Shown here: in pieces, positions 52,985 to 61,023 of the stretch
How the letters are laid out: the number at the start of each line of letters is the position of its first letter
How positions within the stretch are numbered: the stretch's first letter is position 1
NCBI RefSeq assembly: GCF_015234585.1
Contig: NZ_JADFCM010000001.1
Coordinates: forward strand, 558,001 to 622,000
DNA: 64,000 nucleotides
Source: Pseudalkalibacillus hwajinpoensis
GTDB lineage: Bacteria > Bacillota > Bacilli > Bacillales > Guptibacillaceae
Direction: 5' to 3'
Notes under the pieces: generated by a model
The model's database searches: none
What the model was told of the DNA's origin: nothing
The model's input: the letters and a program-made list of their open reading frames with translations, nothing else
Program-made: the position numbers and the translations under genes

Positions 52985-54409
52985 TTAAAACCTGAAATAA
53001 ATAAATGGGTTGTAACTAGAATTGACTAATCGAACCATAGCGAAAACCATTAGCGTCATATAAATCGCTGGTTCTGAGAAAAGCGTGACGACCTGTAGTC
53101 CCTTTGCTTTCGTCGCCATACGATTGTAAATGTTGCCGATATTCGCTATGAAAGGTGTGCTGAAAATAACGCCAGCTAGGAATAACACCCAGTTATCATT
53201 CCACTGCAATAGGAACATTGAATCTGCGAAAGCAGCCTGATTAAAGCCGAACATCGTTTGTAAGTATTCAAATGAATACGTAAAGTTATCAGCGCGGAAA
53301 AAGACCCAGCCGATCATGACGAGCAATAGGACATAGATATGTTGAAGAGGCGACCATAGGCGACTTAACCATTTACTAAATCCGAGGCTTTCAATTACGA
53401 TAATTGCCCCGTAGTAGAATCCCCAGGCCATAAACGTCCAGCTAGCGCCATGCCAGAACCCAGTAATCGTCCACACGATTAGAAGATTACGTACCTGCAC
53501 AAGCTTTCCATGGCGATTCCCACCTAGTGGGATATAAACGTAATCTTTGAACCATGTTCCAAGAGAAATGTGCCATCTTCTCCAGAATTCTGAAATGCTT
53601 TTAGATATGTAGGGGTATCGAAAGTTCTCTAGAAAATCAAAGCCAAACATTTTTCCTAGACCAATGGCCATGTCACTATACCCTGAGAAATCAAAGTAAA
53701 TTTGTAGTGTGTAAGCAATAACACCAATCCACGCCATCATCACGCTCATTTCACCTGCGGGAGTGTTAAATGCCTGATCCGCAACAACTGCGAAACTATT
53801 AGCTAACAGTACTTTTTTTGATAAACCAATAATAAATCGTTTGATTCCTTCGTGTACCTTATCAGCAGTTATAGAGCGAGAATGAATTTGTTGATCAACG
53901 GTGTTGTATCGAACAATTGGCCCTGCAACGAGCTGTGGGAAAAGAGAGATATAAAGAGCTAGTGAGAAAACATTTTTCTGAACGGGTGCGTCTTTTCGAT
54001 AAATATCAATGACATAGCTCATCGCTTGGAATGTAAAAAACGAGATTCCAATTGGAAGAGGCAGCTCTCCAAGTGCAAAACTTGTCCCAAAGGAGCCATT
54101 AACATTAGCTAATACGAAGCCTGCGTACTTAAAGTAACCAAGAATCGCAATGTTACCGACGATCGATAACGTTAGGAGTAATTTTTTCGTTACAAGCTGG
54201 TTATGAAAATGGTCAATTCCTCTCCCAAAACCATAGTTCATTATAATAGAGAAGAGCATCAGAAAGACATACTGTGGTTCTCCCCATGCGTAGAAAACAA
54301 GACTAGCAATAAGAAGCACGATGTTTCGAAAACTTTTTCTAGCAAAAAAATAAGAAAATAAGACGATCGGCATAAAAGCAAATAAGAAAACGAGATTACT
54401 AAATACCAT
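52985..54409 (-). CDS. MBOAT O-acyltransferase (AlgI/PatA-like)
   Basis: 474 residues from the start at 54409, which has GGAGGAG at 54420-54414; the open frame extends to 54484 without a ribosome site. A polytopic membrane protein with about ten helices. RYPYISKSISEFWRRWHISLGTWFKDYVYIPLGG is the MBOAT signature region, and FWHGASWTFMAWGFYYG holds the catalytic His (near 315). It passes acetyl groups across the membrane to the DHHW partner downstream. The pair is transcribed away from the galactoside locus. Confidence 0.92.
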   Translation of the reverse strand: MVFSNLVFLFAFMPIVLFSYFFARKSFRNIVLLIASLVFYAWGEPQYVFLMLFSIIMNYGFGRGIDHFHNQLVTKKLLLTLSIVGNIAILGYFKYAGFVLANVNGSFGTSFALGELPLPIGISFFTFQAMSYVIDIYRKDAPVQKNVFSLALYISLFPQLVAGPIVRYNTVDQQIHSRSITADKVHEGIKRFIIGLSKKVLLANSFAVVADQAFNTPAGEMSVMMAWIGVIAYTLQIYFDFSGYSDMAIGLGKMFGFDFLENFRYPYISKSISEFWRRWHISLGTWFKDYVYIPLGGNRHGKLVQVRNLLIVWTITGFWHGASWTFMAWGFYYGAIIVIESLGFSKWLSRLWSPLQHIYVLLLVMIGWVFFRADNFTYSFEYLQTMFGFNQAAFADSMFLLQWNDNWVLFLAGVIFSTPFIANIGNIYNRMATKAKGLQVVTLFSEPAIYMTLMVFAMVRLVNSSYNPFIYFRF

Positions 54410-54554
54410 AAAGCTCCTCCAATAATTAAATATAATCCACTTAATACTATAGCATTTATATCTTTGAAATTTGCTTTTCTTCAATATTTTACAAAAACTT
54501 AAAATACATGAGGCAGAATTAAAAGATTATAGCCGTCAAAAAAGTAAATTAATC

Positions 54555-54617
54555 AGTAAACATTTACTTGACTAAGTTTTGAATGTACCTTAATCTATAA
54601 ACATGAATGCGCTTTCA
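54555..54617 (+). promoter_or_regulatory. Promoter and operators of the first galactoside binding protein
   Basis: -35 TTGACT (54568-54573), 17 bases, -10 TAATCT (54591-54596). Upstream, AGTAAACATTTACT (54555-54568) is a near-palindrome touching the -35. Downstream, TGAATGCGCTTTCA (54604-54617) matches cre at all but one fixed position and also looks like a LacI-family operator. The same arrangement is found before the gene at 56193. Confidence 0.75.
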
Positions 54618-54663
54618 TTTTTGTCGTTCAATGTTTTTTAGTAAACAAACAGGAGGGGTTATT

Positions 54664-55956
54664 TTGAGAAAGGTAATCGGTCGAGTTAGTTTCTTGCTTG
54701 TTCTGATGTTAGTTCTCGGTGCTTGTTCTAGTGATAATAGCTCAAGTGAAGGGTCGGCGGGAGACGGAGATAGTAATGGTAAAAAGGTGACAGCATGGGC
54801 ATGGAACATTAATGTTCCAGTTCTTGAAGAAGCGGCAGAGAAGTTTAAAGAAGAAAACCCGGATTTCGAACTAGAGGTTGTAGAACTCGGTCGTGAAGAT
54901 GTTTATTCGAAATTAACGACTGGCCTTCAAGCTGGAGGGAAAGGGTTGCCAGATATCGTACTTGTCGAGGATGATCGTATCCAGGGTTATATGGAAACAT
55001 TCCCTGATGCGTTCGTAAATGTATCTGATAAGGGATTTGATGAAAGCAAAGAGAGCTTTCCTACTTATAAAATAGACCTTCTTTCAAAAGACAATGCAAT
55101 GTATGGCTTCCCATTTGATGGTGGTCCAACGGGCGTTTTTTATCGAACAGATTACTTTGAAAAAGCTGGTGTAAATCCCGATGATATTAAGACGTGGGAT
55201 GACTTCATTGAAGCGGGGGAAAAGATCAAAGAAGCTACAGGAAAAGCAATGCTTGGCCTTGATTTGAATGGTGATGACGGTCTTTACCGTATGATGATGA
55301 CGCAGCAAGGAACATTCTATTTTGATGATGAGAAGAATGTGAACTTCACTTCTGAAGAATCTAAAATGGCGGCAGAGAAAGTACAAATGATGAAAGAAGC
55401 TGGACTAGTTAAAGATACAGTGGGTTGGGACGCGTGGATTAGTGCAATGGCACAAGGTGATGTTGCGACTGCTCCTTCTGGCGCGTGGTTGAGCGGTTCT
55501 ATTACACAGCAAGCTAAAGACACAGAAGGTAACTGGGGAGTGTTTAAGCTTCCGGCGTTTGAAGAAGATGGTAACCGTGCAGCGAACCTTGGCGGAAGTA
55601 ACTATGTGATTACAAGTGCGAGCAAGAATCAGGATATGGCTTATGATTTCATGGAATTCTTTACTACTAGTGATGACGTACAGCTAACGGCGATGGACAA
55701 TGGTTTGTTTCCAACGCTGAACACGATTTATGAAAATGATGCATTCACAAAGGATGTGGAATTCTTTAGCAATCAGCCAATCTGGGAGCTGTTTGCAAGC
55801 GAGATGAATGATATTCCTTCTGTGAACTATACAGGTAATTATGCGCTTGCAAGCGATGAGTCGATCAAAGCACAATCGGAAGTGATGAATGGTAAAAAAT
55901 CGATTGGAGAAGCTTATAAAGCAGCGGAAGATCGGTTGAAGAATCGGATTCAATAA
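54664..55956 (+). CDS. Galactoside ABC transporter substrate-binding lipoprotein, copy 1
   Basis: 430 residues from TTG 54664 (AGGAGG at 54651-54656). The frame is open from 54607, but that ATG lies inside the operator. Lipobox LGAC; mature start KKVTAWAWNINVPVLEEAA; ANLGGSNYVITSASKN in the hinge; C-terminus DRLKNRIQ. It is closely similar over its whole length to the protein at 56193. It has its own promoter and terminator, so it is a free-standing binding protein that presumably uses the same permeases. Galacto-oligosaccharides are the likely ligand, from the neighbouring GH35 and GH36. Confidence 0.9.
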   Translation: MRKVIGRVSFLLVLMLVLGACSSDNSSSEGSAGDGDSNGKKVTAWAWNINVPVLEEAAEKFKEENPDFELEVVELGREDVYSKLTTGLQAGGKGLPDIVLVEDDRIQGYMETFPDAFVNVSDKGFDESKESFPTYKIDLLSKDNAMYGFPFDGGPTGVFYRTDYFEKAGVNPDDIKTWDDFIEAGEKIKEATGKAMLGLDLNGDDGLYRMMMTQQGTFYFDDEKNVNFTSEESKMAAEKVQMMKEAGLVKDTVGWDAWISAMAQGDVATAPSGAWLSGSITQQAKDTEGNWGVFKLPAFEEDGNRAANLGGSNYVITSASKNQDMAYDFMEFFTTSDDVQLTAMDNGLFPTLNTIYENDAFTKDVEFFSNQPIWELFASEMNDIPSVNYTGNYALASDESIKAQSEVMNGKKSIGEAYKAAEDRLKNRIQ

Positions 55957-55963
55957 TAGTGCT

Positions 55964-55987
55964 GGGGCCAGGTACGTACCTGACCCC
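55964..55987. repeat. Palindromic repeat, GGGGCCAGGT type
   Basis: GGGGCCAGGTAC and GTACCTGACCCC (55964-55987), palindromic with one mismatched pair, starting eight bases after the first binding-protein stop. Confidence 0.87.
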
Positions 55988-55999
55988 CTATAAAGACAA

Positions 56000-56040
56000 A
56001 AAGAAGAAAGTGTCCGTCATAGATGGACACTTTCTTCTTT
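56000..56040 (+). terminator. Terminator between the twin binding-protein genes
   Basis: AAAGAAGAAAGTGTCC and GGACACTTTCTTCTTT form a perfect 16-base-pair stem with a nine-base loop. It isolates the first binding-protein gene from the downstream operon. Confidence 0.85.
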
Positions 56041-56074
56041 GTAACAACCTCCATTAATTGGTAAGTAAAAAAGT

Positions 56075-56147
56075 AGTAAACTTTTAGTAAAAGTTTACTT
56101 GACTACGTTTACCTCTTCGACTATTCTAATAAGTGTAGACGCTTTCA
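56075..56147 (+). promoter_or_regulatory. Promoter and operators of the galactoside operon
   Basis: AGTAAACTTTT and AAAAGTTTACT (56075-56085, 56089-56099) form a perfect inverted repeat of 11 bases that abuts the -35 TTGACT (56099-56104). A 17-base spacer leads to -10 TATTCT (56122-56127). TGTAGACGCTTTCA (56134-56147) is a cre/LacI-like site with one mismatch to cre, placed near the transcription start. Confidence 0.8.
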
Positions 56148-56192
56148 TTACGAATTTTTGAAGTTTTCAGTAATTAATTGGAGGGGTAGTCG

Positions 56193-57473
56193 ATGAAGAA
56201 GGTAACGGGTCTAGTTAGTATAAGTATGATGCTTGTCTTAAGTCTGTTTCTTGCGGCGTGTGGGAATGGTGGAAATGATAGTGAAGGATCAGGCGATAGC
56301 AATAAAGTAACAGCCTGGGCTTGGAATATTAACGTACCGGTGCTTGAAGAAGCAGCCGAGAAATTTAAAGAAGAAAATCCGGATTTTGAACTAGAAGTTG
56401 TTGAAATGGGTACTGATGATGTTTATTCGAAGTTAACAACTGGTCTTCAAGCAGGAGGTAAAGGTTTACCGGATATCGTCCTTGTTGAAGATGATCGCGT
56501 TCAAGGTTATATGAGTGCTTTCCCGGACGCTTTTGTAAACGTTTCCGATAAAGGGTTTGACGAAATGAAAGATAGCTTCCCATCTTATAAAACGGAGCTT
56601 GTTTCAAAAGATGGCGCAATGTACGGCTTCCCGTTTGACGGTGGACCAACAGGAGTCTTCTATCGCACCGATATTTTTGAAGAAGCTGGCGTAAATGCAG
56701 AAGATATTAAAACTTGGGATGACTATATTGAAGCTGGTAAAACAATCAAAGAAAAAACGGATAAAGCAATGATTGGTCTTGATCTGAACGGTGATGACGG
56801 CCTTTATCGTATGATGCTCAATCAGCAAGGCACATTCTATTTTGACGATGAGAAAAATGTAGCCCTCACTTCCGAAGAGTCGAAAAAGGCAATGGAAGTA
56901 CAAAAGAATCTAAATGAAGAAGGACTTGTTAAAGAAACAGTAGGTTGGGACGCATGGATTAGTGCGATGACTAGTGGAGATGTTGCGACAGCTCCATCGG
57001 GTGCATGGTTGTACGGTTCGATCACCCAGCAGGGCAAAGATACTTCAGGTAAATGGGGATTAATTGAACTTCCAGCATTTGAAGAGGGCGGAAATCGCGC
57101 ATCGAACTTGGGCGGAAGTAACTACATGATTCCTAGTGCGAGTAACAATGCTGATCTTGCTTATGACTTTATGGAATTCTTCTCAACAAATAAAGATGTT
57201 CAATTATCAGCAATGGAAGGCGGCTTGTTCCCTTCATTGAACACGATTTACGATAACGAAGCTTTCACAAAAGAAGTTGAGTTCTTTAACAATCAGCCGA
57301 TCTGGAGTCTACTTGCTGACGAAATGGATAGCATTCCTGCTGTCAACTACACAGGAGACTATGCCGTCGCGAAAGATGAAGCTGTGAAAGCACAGTCTGA
57401 AATCGCAAATGGCAAAGCCATTGAAGAAGCGTTAAAAGCTTCGGAAGATCGTTTGAAAAACCGTATTCAATAA
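56193..57473 (+). CDS. Galactoside ABC transporter substrate-binding lipoprotein, copy 2
   Basis: A 426-residue lipoprotein: RBS GGAGGGG, lipobox LAAC, mature start NKVTAWAWNINVPVLEEAA, ending DRLKNRIQ. It is nearly the same as copy 1 through most of the mature part, with differences in the signal peptide and scattered positions. It heads the operon with permeases, GH35, GH36 and the LacI regulator. A stem-loop without T-run separates it from the permeases. Binding of galactosides is inferred from the operon. Confidence 0.92.
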   Translation: MKKVTGLVSISMMLVLSLFLAACGNGGNDSEGSGDSNKVTAWAWNINVPVLEEAAEKFKEENPDFELEVVEMGTDDVYSKLTTGLQAGGKGLPDIVLVEDDRVQGYMSAFPDAFVNVSDKGFDEMKDSFPSYKTELVSKDGAMYGFPFDGGPTGVFYRTDIFEEAGVNAEDIKTWDDYIEAGKTIKEKTDKAMIGLDLNGDDGLYRMMLNQQGTFYFDDEKNVALTSEESKKAMEVQKNLNEEGLVKETVGWDAWISAMTSGDVATAPSGAWLYGSITQQGKDTSGKWGLIELPAFEEGGNRASNLGGSNYMIPSASNNADLAYDFMEFFSTNKDVQLSAMEGGLFPSLNTIYDNEAFTKEVEFFNNQPIWSLLADEMDSIPAVNYTGDYAVAKDEAVKAQSEIANGKAIEEALKASEDRLKNRIQ

Positions 57474-57487
57474 GCTACAGAAATTAT

Positions 57488-57513
57488 CAGGGGTTGATTC
57501 ATTTCAACCCCTG
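57488..57513 (+). other. Intercistronic hairpin between binding protein and permease
   Basis: CAGGGGTTGA (57488-57497) and TCAACCCCTG (57504-57513) with loop TTCATT. No T-run follows. It probably protects the upstream mRNA end or partly terminates, giving more binding protein than permease. Confidence 0.75.
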
Positions 57514-57534
57514 TCATGTTAAGGTGGGATATTC

Positions 57535-58386
57535 ATGAATCGAGCGAAACGTTTTCCATATTTATTCGCAGCTCCGGCCATTCTGCTTTTCCTAGCATTT
57601 ACCGTCTATCCGATTATCGCGTCCTTCGTTCTCAGTTTTCAGGAACGAGTTGGTGGAGAATACGTTTTTGCAGGATTGAAGAACTATACGCGTCTCTGGA
57701 ACGATGATATTTTTTGGACGGCGATGCAGAACACATTCATTATCTTTGTTGTTCAAGTCCCAGTTATGATCATTCTTGCAATGGTACTAGCCAATGTTTT
57801 GAACAACCAGTTGTTAAAGCTGAAAGGATTTTTCCGCGTTTCTTTCTTTCTACCGGCTGTCACGTCGCTTGTCGCATACTCAATCTTATTTTCAATTATG
57901 CTGCAAGAAGAGGGAATTATTAACACGGCATTAAGCTACATTGGGATTACTGCGATTCCGTGGTTATCTGATCCGTTTTGGGCAAAGGCTTCGATCATTA
58001 TCGCCATGACGTGGAGATGGACAGGGTATAACATGGTTATTTTCCTTGCAGCCCTTCAAAACATTCCAGAAGATTTATATGAAGCTGCTTCACTTGATGG
58101 AGCGAATAAGTTTAAGCAATTTTTCTATATTACTGTTCCTCAGCTTAAACCGGTTATTCTCTTTGCTGGTATCCTTTCCACAATCGGAACGCTTCAGCTT
58201 TTCGACGAGCCATTCAACTTAACAGGCGGTGGACCGGCGGATTCAACGATGACCCTTGGACTTTATATTTACCAGAGTGGATTTGAATACTTTGATTTCG
58301 GCTACGCTTCCGCAATTGCATACGCGGTTGTTGTGATGGTTGGTATTCTCTCCATTATCCAATTTAAGATAGCAGGTGATGATTAA
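57535..58386 (+). CDS. Galactoside ABC transporter permease (GanP/MalF type)
   Basis: A 283-residue, six-helix permease starting MNRAKRFPYLFAAPAILLFLAF after AAGGTGGG. The ATPase-docking loop is EDLYEAASLDGANKFKQFFYITVPQL near residue 180. Its TGA/TAA end overlaps the next start (TGATTAATGG region). Works with the permease at 58386 and the binding proteins upstream. Confidence 0.93.
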   Translation: MNRAKRFPYLFAAPAILLFLAFTVYPIIASFVLSFQERVGGEYVFAGLKNYTRLWNDDIFWTAMQNTFIIFVVQVPVMIILAMVLANVLNNQLLKLKGFFRVSFFLPAVTSLVAYSILFSIMLQEEGIINTALSYIGITAIPWLSDPFWAKASIIIAMTWRWTGYNMVIFLAALQNIPEDLYEAASLDGANKFKQFFYITVPQLKPVILFAGILSTIGTLQLFDEPFNLTGGGPADSTMTLGLYIYQSGFEYFDFGYASAIAYAVVVMVGILSIIQFKIAGDD

Positions 58387-59285
58387 TGGCTAAGAACCTT
58401 GAGGTAATTGAACAGTCGACGAATAAACTCACCCTTGCTCAAAGGCAACAAAAGAAACCTAAGAAAAAGAAAAATAAGCTAAAAGCCGTTTGGATGTATA
58501 CGCTACTAAGCATCTTCCTTGTTGTTTCGATCTTCCCGTTCTACTGGATGTTTATCGGGGCGACGAACGACTCTAGTAAAATGTTTACGAACCCGCCAAC
58601 GCTTTTACCTGGCGATCAGTTTATGACGAACTTAACCAATCTAAATGAGTCAATTGGTATTTTCAGAGTACTGTTTAACTCTCTCTTCGTCTCAGGACTT
58701 TATGTAGTGATTGCCCTTGCAGTTTGTGCGAGCGCAGCCTACGTTCTAGCGAAGTACAACTTCAAAGGGAAAAAGTTCATCTTTACTGCATTCTTGCTTT
58801 CCATGATGATTCCTTACCAGGCAACACTGATTCCGTTGTTCCAAATGATGTCTGATTTTAATCTATTAAACACATACTTTGCGGTTATTGCACCGCAATT
58901 GTGCTTCCCGTTTGCGATTTTCTTATTAAGACAGAACTTCCTGGCATTCCCTACAGAGTTGATGGAGTCAGCACGTCTTGATGGCGCAAGCGAAACGCGT
59001 ATCTTTATCTCGATCGTCATTCCATCAATGCGACCAGCTTTAGCAGCTGCTTCGATCTTCCTTTTCATGACGCAGTGGAACAACTTTATGTGGCCGCTCG
59101 TTGTATTGAATACGAACGATATGTACACATTCCCTGTTGCGCTATCTAGCTTAATGGGACTCTCTTATATCGACTACGGTCAAGTGATGATGGGCGTTAC
59201 GTTAGCGACTGTTCCGATCATTGCATTCTTCTTAACACTGCAAAAACAATTTATTTCAGGTATGCTCGGAAGCGCCTTGAAATAG
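58386..59285 (+). CDS. Galactoside ABC transporter permease (GanQ/MalG type)
   Basis: A 299-residue permease with a long basic N-terminal segment (about 1-35, many Lys) before six helices. EAA loop PTELMESARLDGASETRIFISIVIPSMRPA near 195. It starts at the stop of the preceding gene, indicating coupling. No ATPase gene follows, so an MsmX-like ATPase encoded elsewhere is expected. Confidence 0.93.
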   Translation: MAKNLEVIEQSTNKLTLAQRQQKKPKKKKNKLKAVWMYTLLSIFLVVSIFPFYWMFIGATNDSSKMFTNPPTLLPGDQFMTNLTNLNESIGIFRVLFNSLFVSGLYVVIALAVCASAAYVLAKYNFKGKKFIFTAFLLSMMIPYQATLIPLFQMMSDFNLLNTYFAVIAPQLCFPFAIFLLRQNFLAFPTELMESARLDGASETRIFISIVIPSMRPALAAASIFLFMTQWNNFMWPLVVLNTNDMYTFPVALSSLMGLSYIDYGQVMMGVTLATVPIIAFFLTLQKQFISGMLGSALK

Positions 59286-59297
59286 TAGGAGGCTGTT

Positions 59298-61016
59298 ATG
59301 CTGGAAGCGAGAAAGAACCACTTTTACTTAAATGACGAACCTTTTCAAATTCTTTCTGGAGGCCTTCATTACTTCAGAGTTGTCCCTGAGTATTGGAAAG
59401 ATCGCCTTCAGAAGCTGAAGGCACTTGGACTGAATACGGTAGAAACATATATACCATGGAACTTTCATGAACCGAAGAAGGGTCAGTTTCATTTTGAAGG
59501 AATGGCTGATGTGGAGCGGTTCATAGCTGAAGCACAGGACGTTGGGCTTTATGTTATTCTTCGTCCTTCTCCTTATATTTGTGCAGAGTGGGAAATGGGA
59601 GGGCTTCCTTCTTGGCTTCTAAAAGAAGATGACATGGCGCTTCGCTGTAGTCATCCTGCTTTTCTAAGACATGTAGAGGAATACTTTAATGATCTTCTTC
59701 CACGGTTGAAGCCTTTCTTACAAAAGAACGGCGGTCCGGTGATTGCCTTTCAAATTGAAAATGAATATGGCGCATATGGCAACGATCAGAACTATCTTGA
59801 GTTTCATAAAGAACAGTACGAGAAACATGGCATTGATACGTTTTACTTCACATCAGACGGACCAGATTTCATTAAACAGGGTTCAATGGATAACGTCGTA
59901 ACGACGCTAAATTTTGGTTCCAGACCAGAAGAAGCCTTTGCGGCACTTGAAGCGATGAAACCTGATTCACCTAAAATGGTCGCGGAATTCTGGATCGGCT
60001 GGTTTGATCACTGGAGCGGCGAGCATCATACACGTGACGCAAAGGAAGCAGCGGAAGTGTTCCGGAAGTTAATGGATATGGGCGCATCTGTGAATTTCTA
60101 CATGTTCCACGGTGGAACAAACTTTGGTTTCTATAACGGTGCGAATCATTACGAAAAATATGCTCCGACGATTACTAGCTATGACTACGATTCGCTCTTA
60201 ACAGAATGGGGCGACGTGACAGATAAGTATCTCGCGATGGCGGAAGTGTTGAAAAGCGTAGCAGACGTTTCGATTGAAGACGTTTCTAAAGTTGAGACGA
60301 AAAGCTATGGAGAAGTGAAGCTAATGGAGAGTGCAAGCCTATTCGATGTTCTCCAAGAAGTAGGAACCAGGGTAGAGCACGTTGCACCACGGAGCATGGA
60401 GAAGATTGATCAAAGTTTCGGCTACACGCTTTATCGAACGTCGATTAACGACACTGGAACGTTTGAGCTTGATACAACGCCAATTCATGATCGAGCTTTT
60501 CTTTACGTCAATGGGAAACATGAGGCGACGATTTCAGTAAATGATGAGTCAAAATCGGTTATGATCCCGTTTCCGAATGAAGTAAATGTTTTTGAAGTTC
60601 TTGTTGAAAACCTTGGAAGAGTGAATTATGGAAAACATCTATCTGACCAGAAGGGGATTGTGCAGAATCTCTGGCTAAACAACCAGTATTGGTTTGACTG
60701 GGAAATGATTAAAATTGAAGGAGATCGTTTACCGAAGACGTATTCATCAGGAGAACGTTATCCGAAATATTTCAAAGGCATATTCCAAGCTGATCAATGC
60801 TATGATACATTTGTTGATTTGGAAGGGTTTACAAAAGGGAATGTTTATATTAATGCCTTTAATCTTGGTCGCTACTGGCAAACGATGGGGCCACAGCAGC
60901 ACCTTTACTTGCCAGGTCCACTGTTAAATGAAGGTACAAATGAAATTGTCGTTCTGGAATTAGAAGGACATACTGCAAGCAGCGTAAAACTAGTGAACGA
61001 ACCTAAACTCGGATAA
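59298..61016 (+). CDS. Intracellular beta-galactosidase, glycoside hydrolase family 35
   Basis: A 572-residue enzyme without signal peptide. The TIM-barrel has ILSGGLHYFRVVPEYW, YIPWNFHEPKKG and PSPYICAEWEMGGLP; acid/base Glu156 in FQIENEYG; nucleophile Glu230 in MVAEFWIGWFDHW; then FHGGTNFGF. C-terminal jelly-roll domains (about 330-570) include FLYVNGKH and GNVYINAFNLGRYW. It hydrolyses terminal beta-galactosides delivered by the ABC importer. RBS AGGAGGC follows the permease stop. Confidence 0.95.
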   Translation: MLEARKNHFYLNDEPFQILSGGLHYFRVVPEYWKDRLQKLKALGLNTVETYIPWNFHEPKKGQFHFEGMADVERFIAEAQDVGLYVILRPSPYICAEWEMGGLPSWLLKEDDMALRCSHPAFLRHVEEYFNDLLPRLKPFLQKNGGPVIAFQIENEYGAYGNDQNYLEFHKEQYEKHGIDTFYFTSDGPDFIKQGSMDNVVTTLNFGSRPEEAFAALEAMKPDSPKMVAEFWIGWFDHWSGEHHTRDAKEAAEVFRKLMDMGASVNFYMFHGGTNFGFYNGANHYEKYAPTITSYDYDSLLTEWGDVTDKYLAMAEVLKSVADVSIEDVSKVETKSYGEVKLMESASLFDVLQEVGTRVEHVAPRSMEKIDQSFGYTLYRTSINDTGTFELDTTPIHDRAFLYVNGKHEATISVNDESKSVMIPFPNEVNVFEVLVENLGRVNYGKHLSDQKGIVQNLWLNNQYWFDWEMIKIEGDRLPKTYSSGERYPKYFKGIFQADQCYDTFVDLEGFTKGNVYINAFNLGRYWQTMGPQQHLYLPGPLLNEGTNEIVVLELEGHTASSVKLVNEPKLG

Positions 61017-61023
61017 AGGATCG

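Noticed and set aside
54607..54663. Upstream start of the first galactoside binding protein
   Set aside because: That ATG lies in the CGCTTTCA operator close to the promoter. TTG 54664 has AGGAGG and gives a clean lipoprotein signal.
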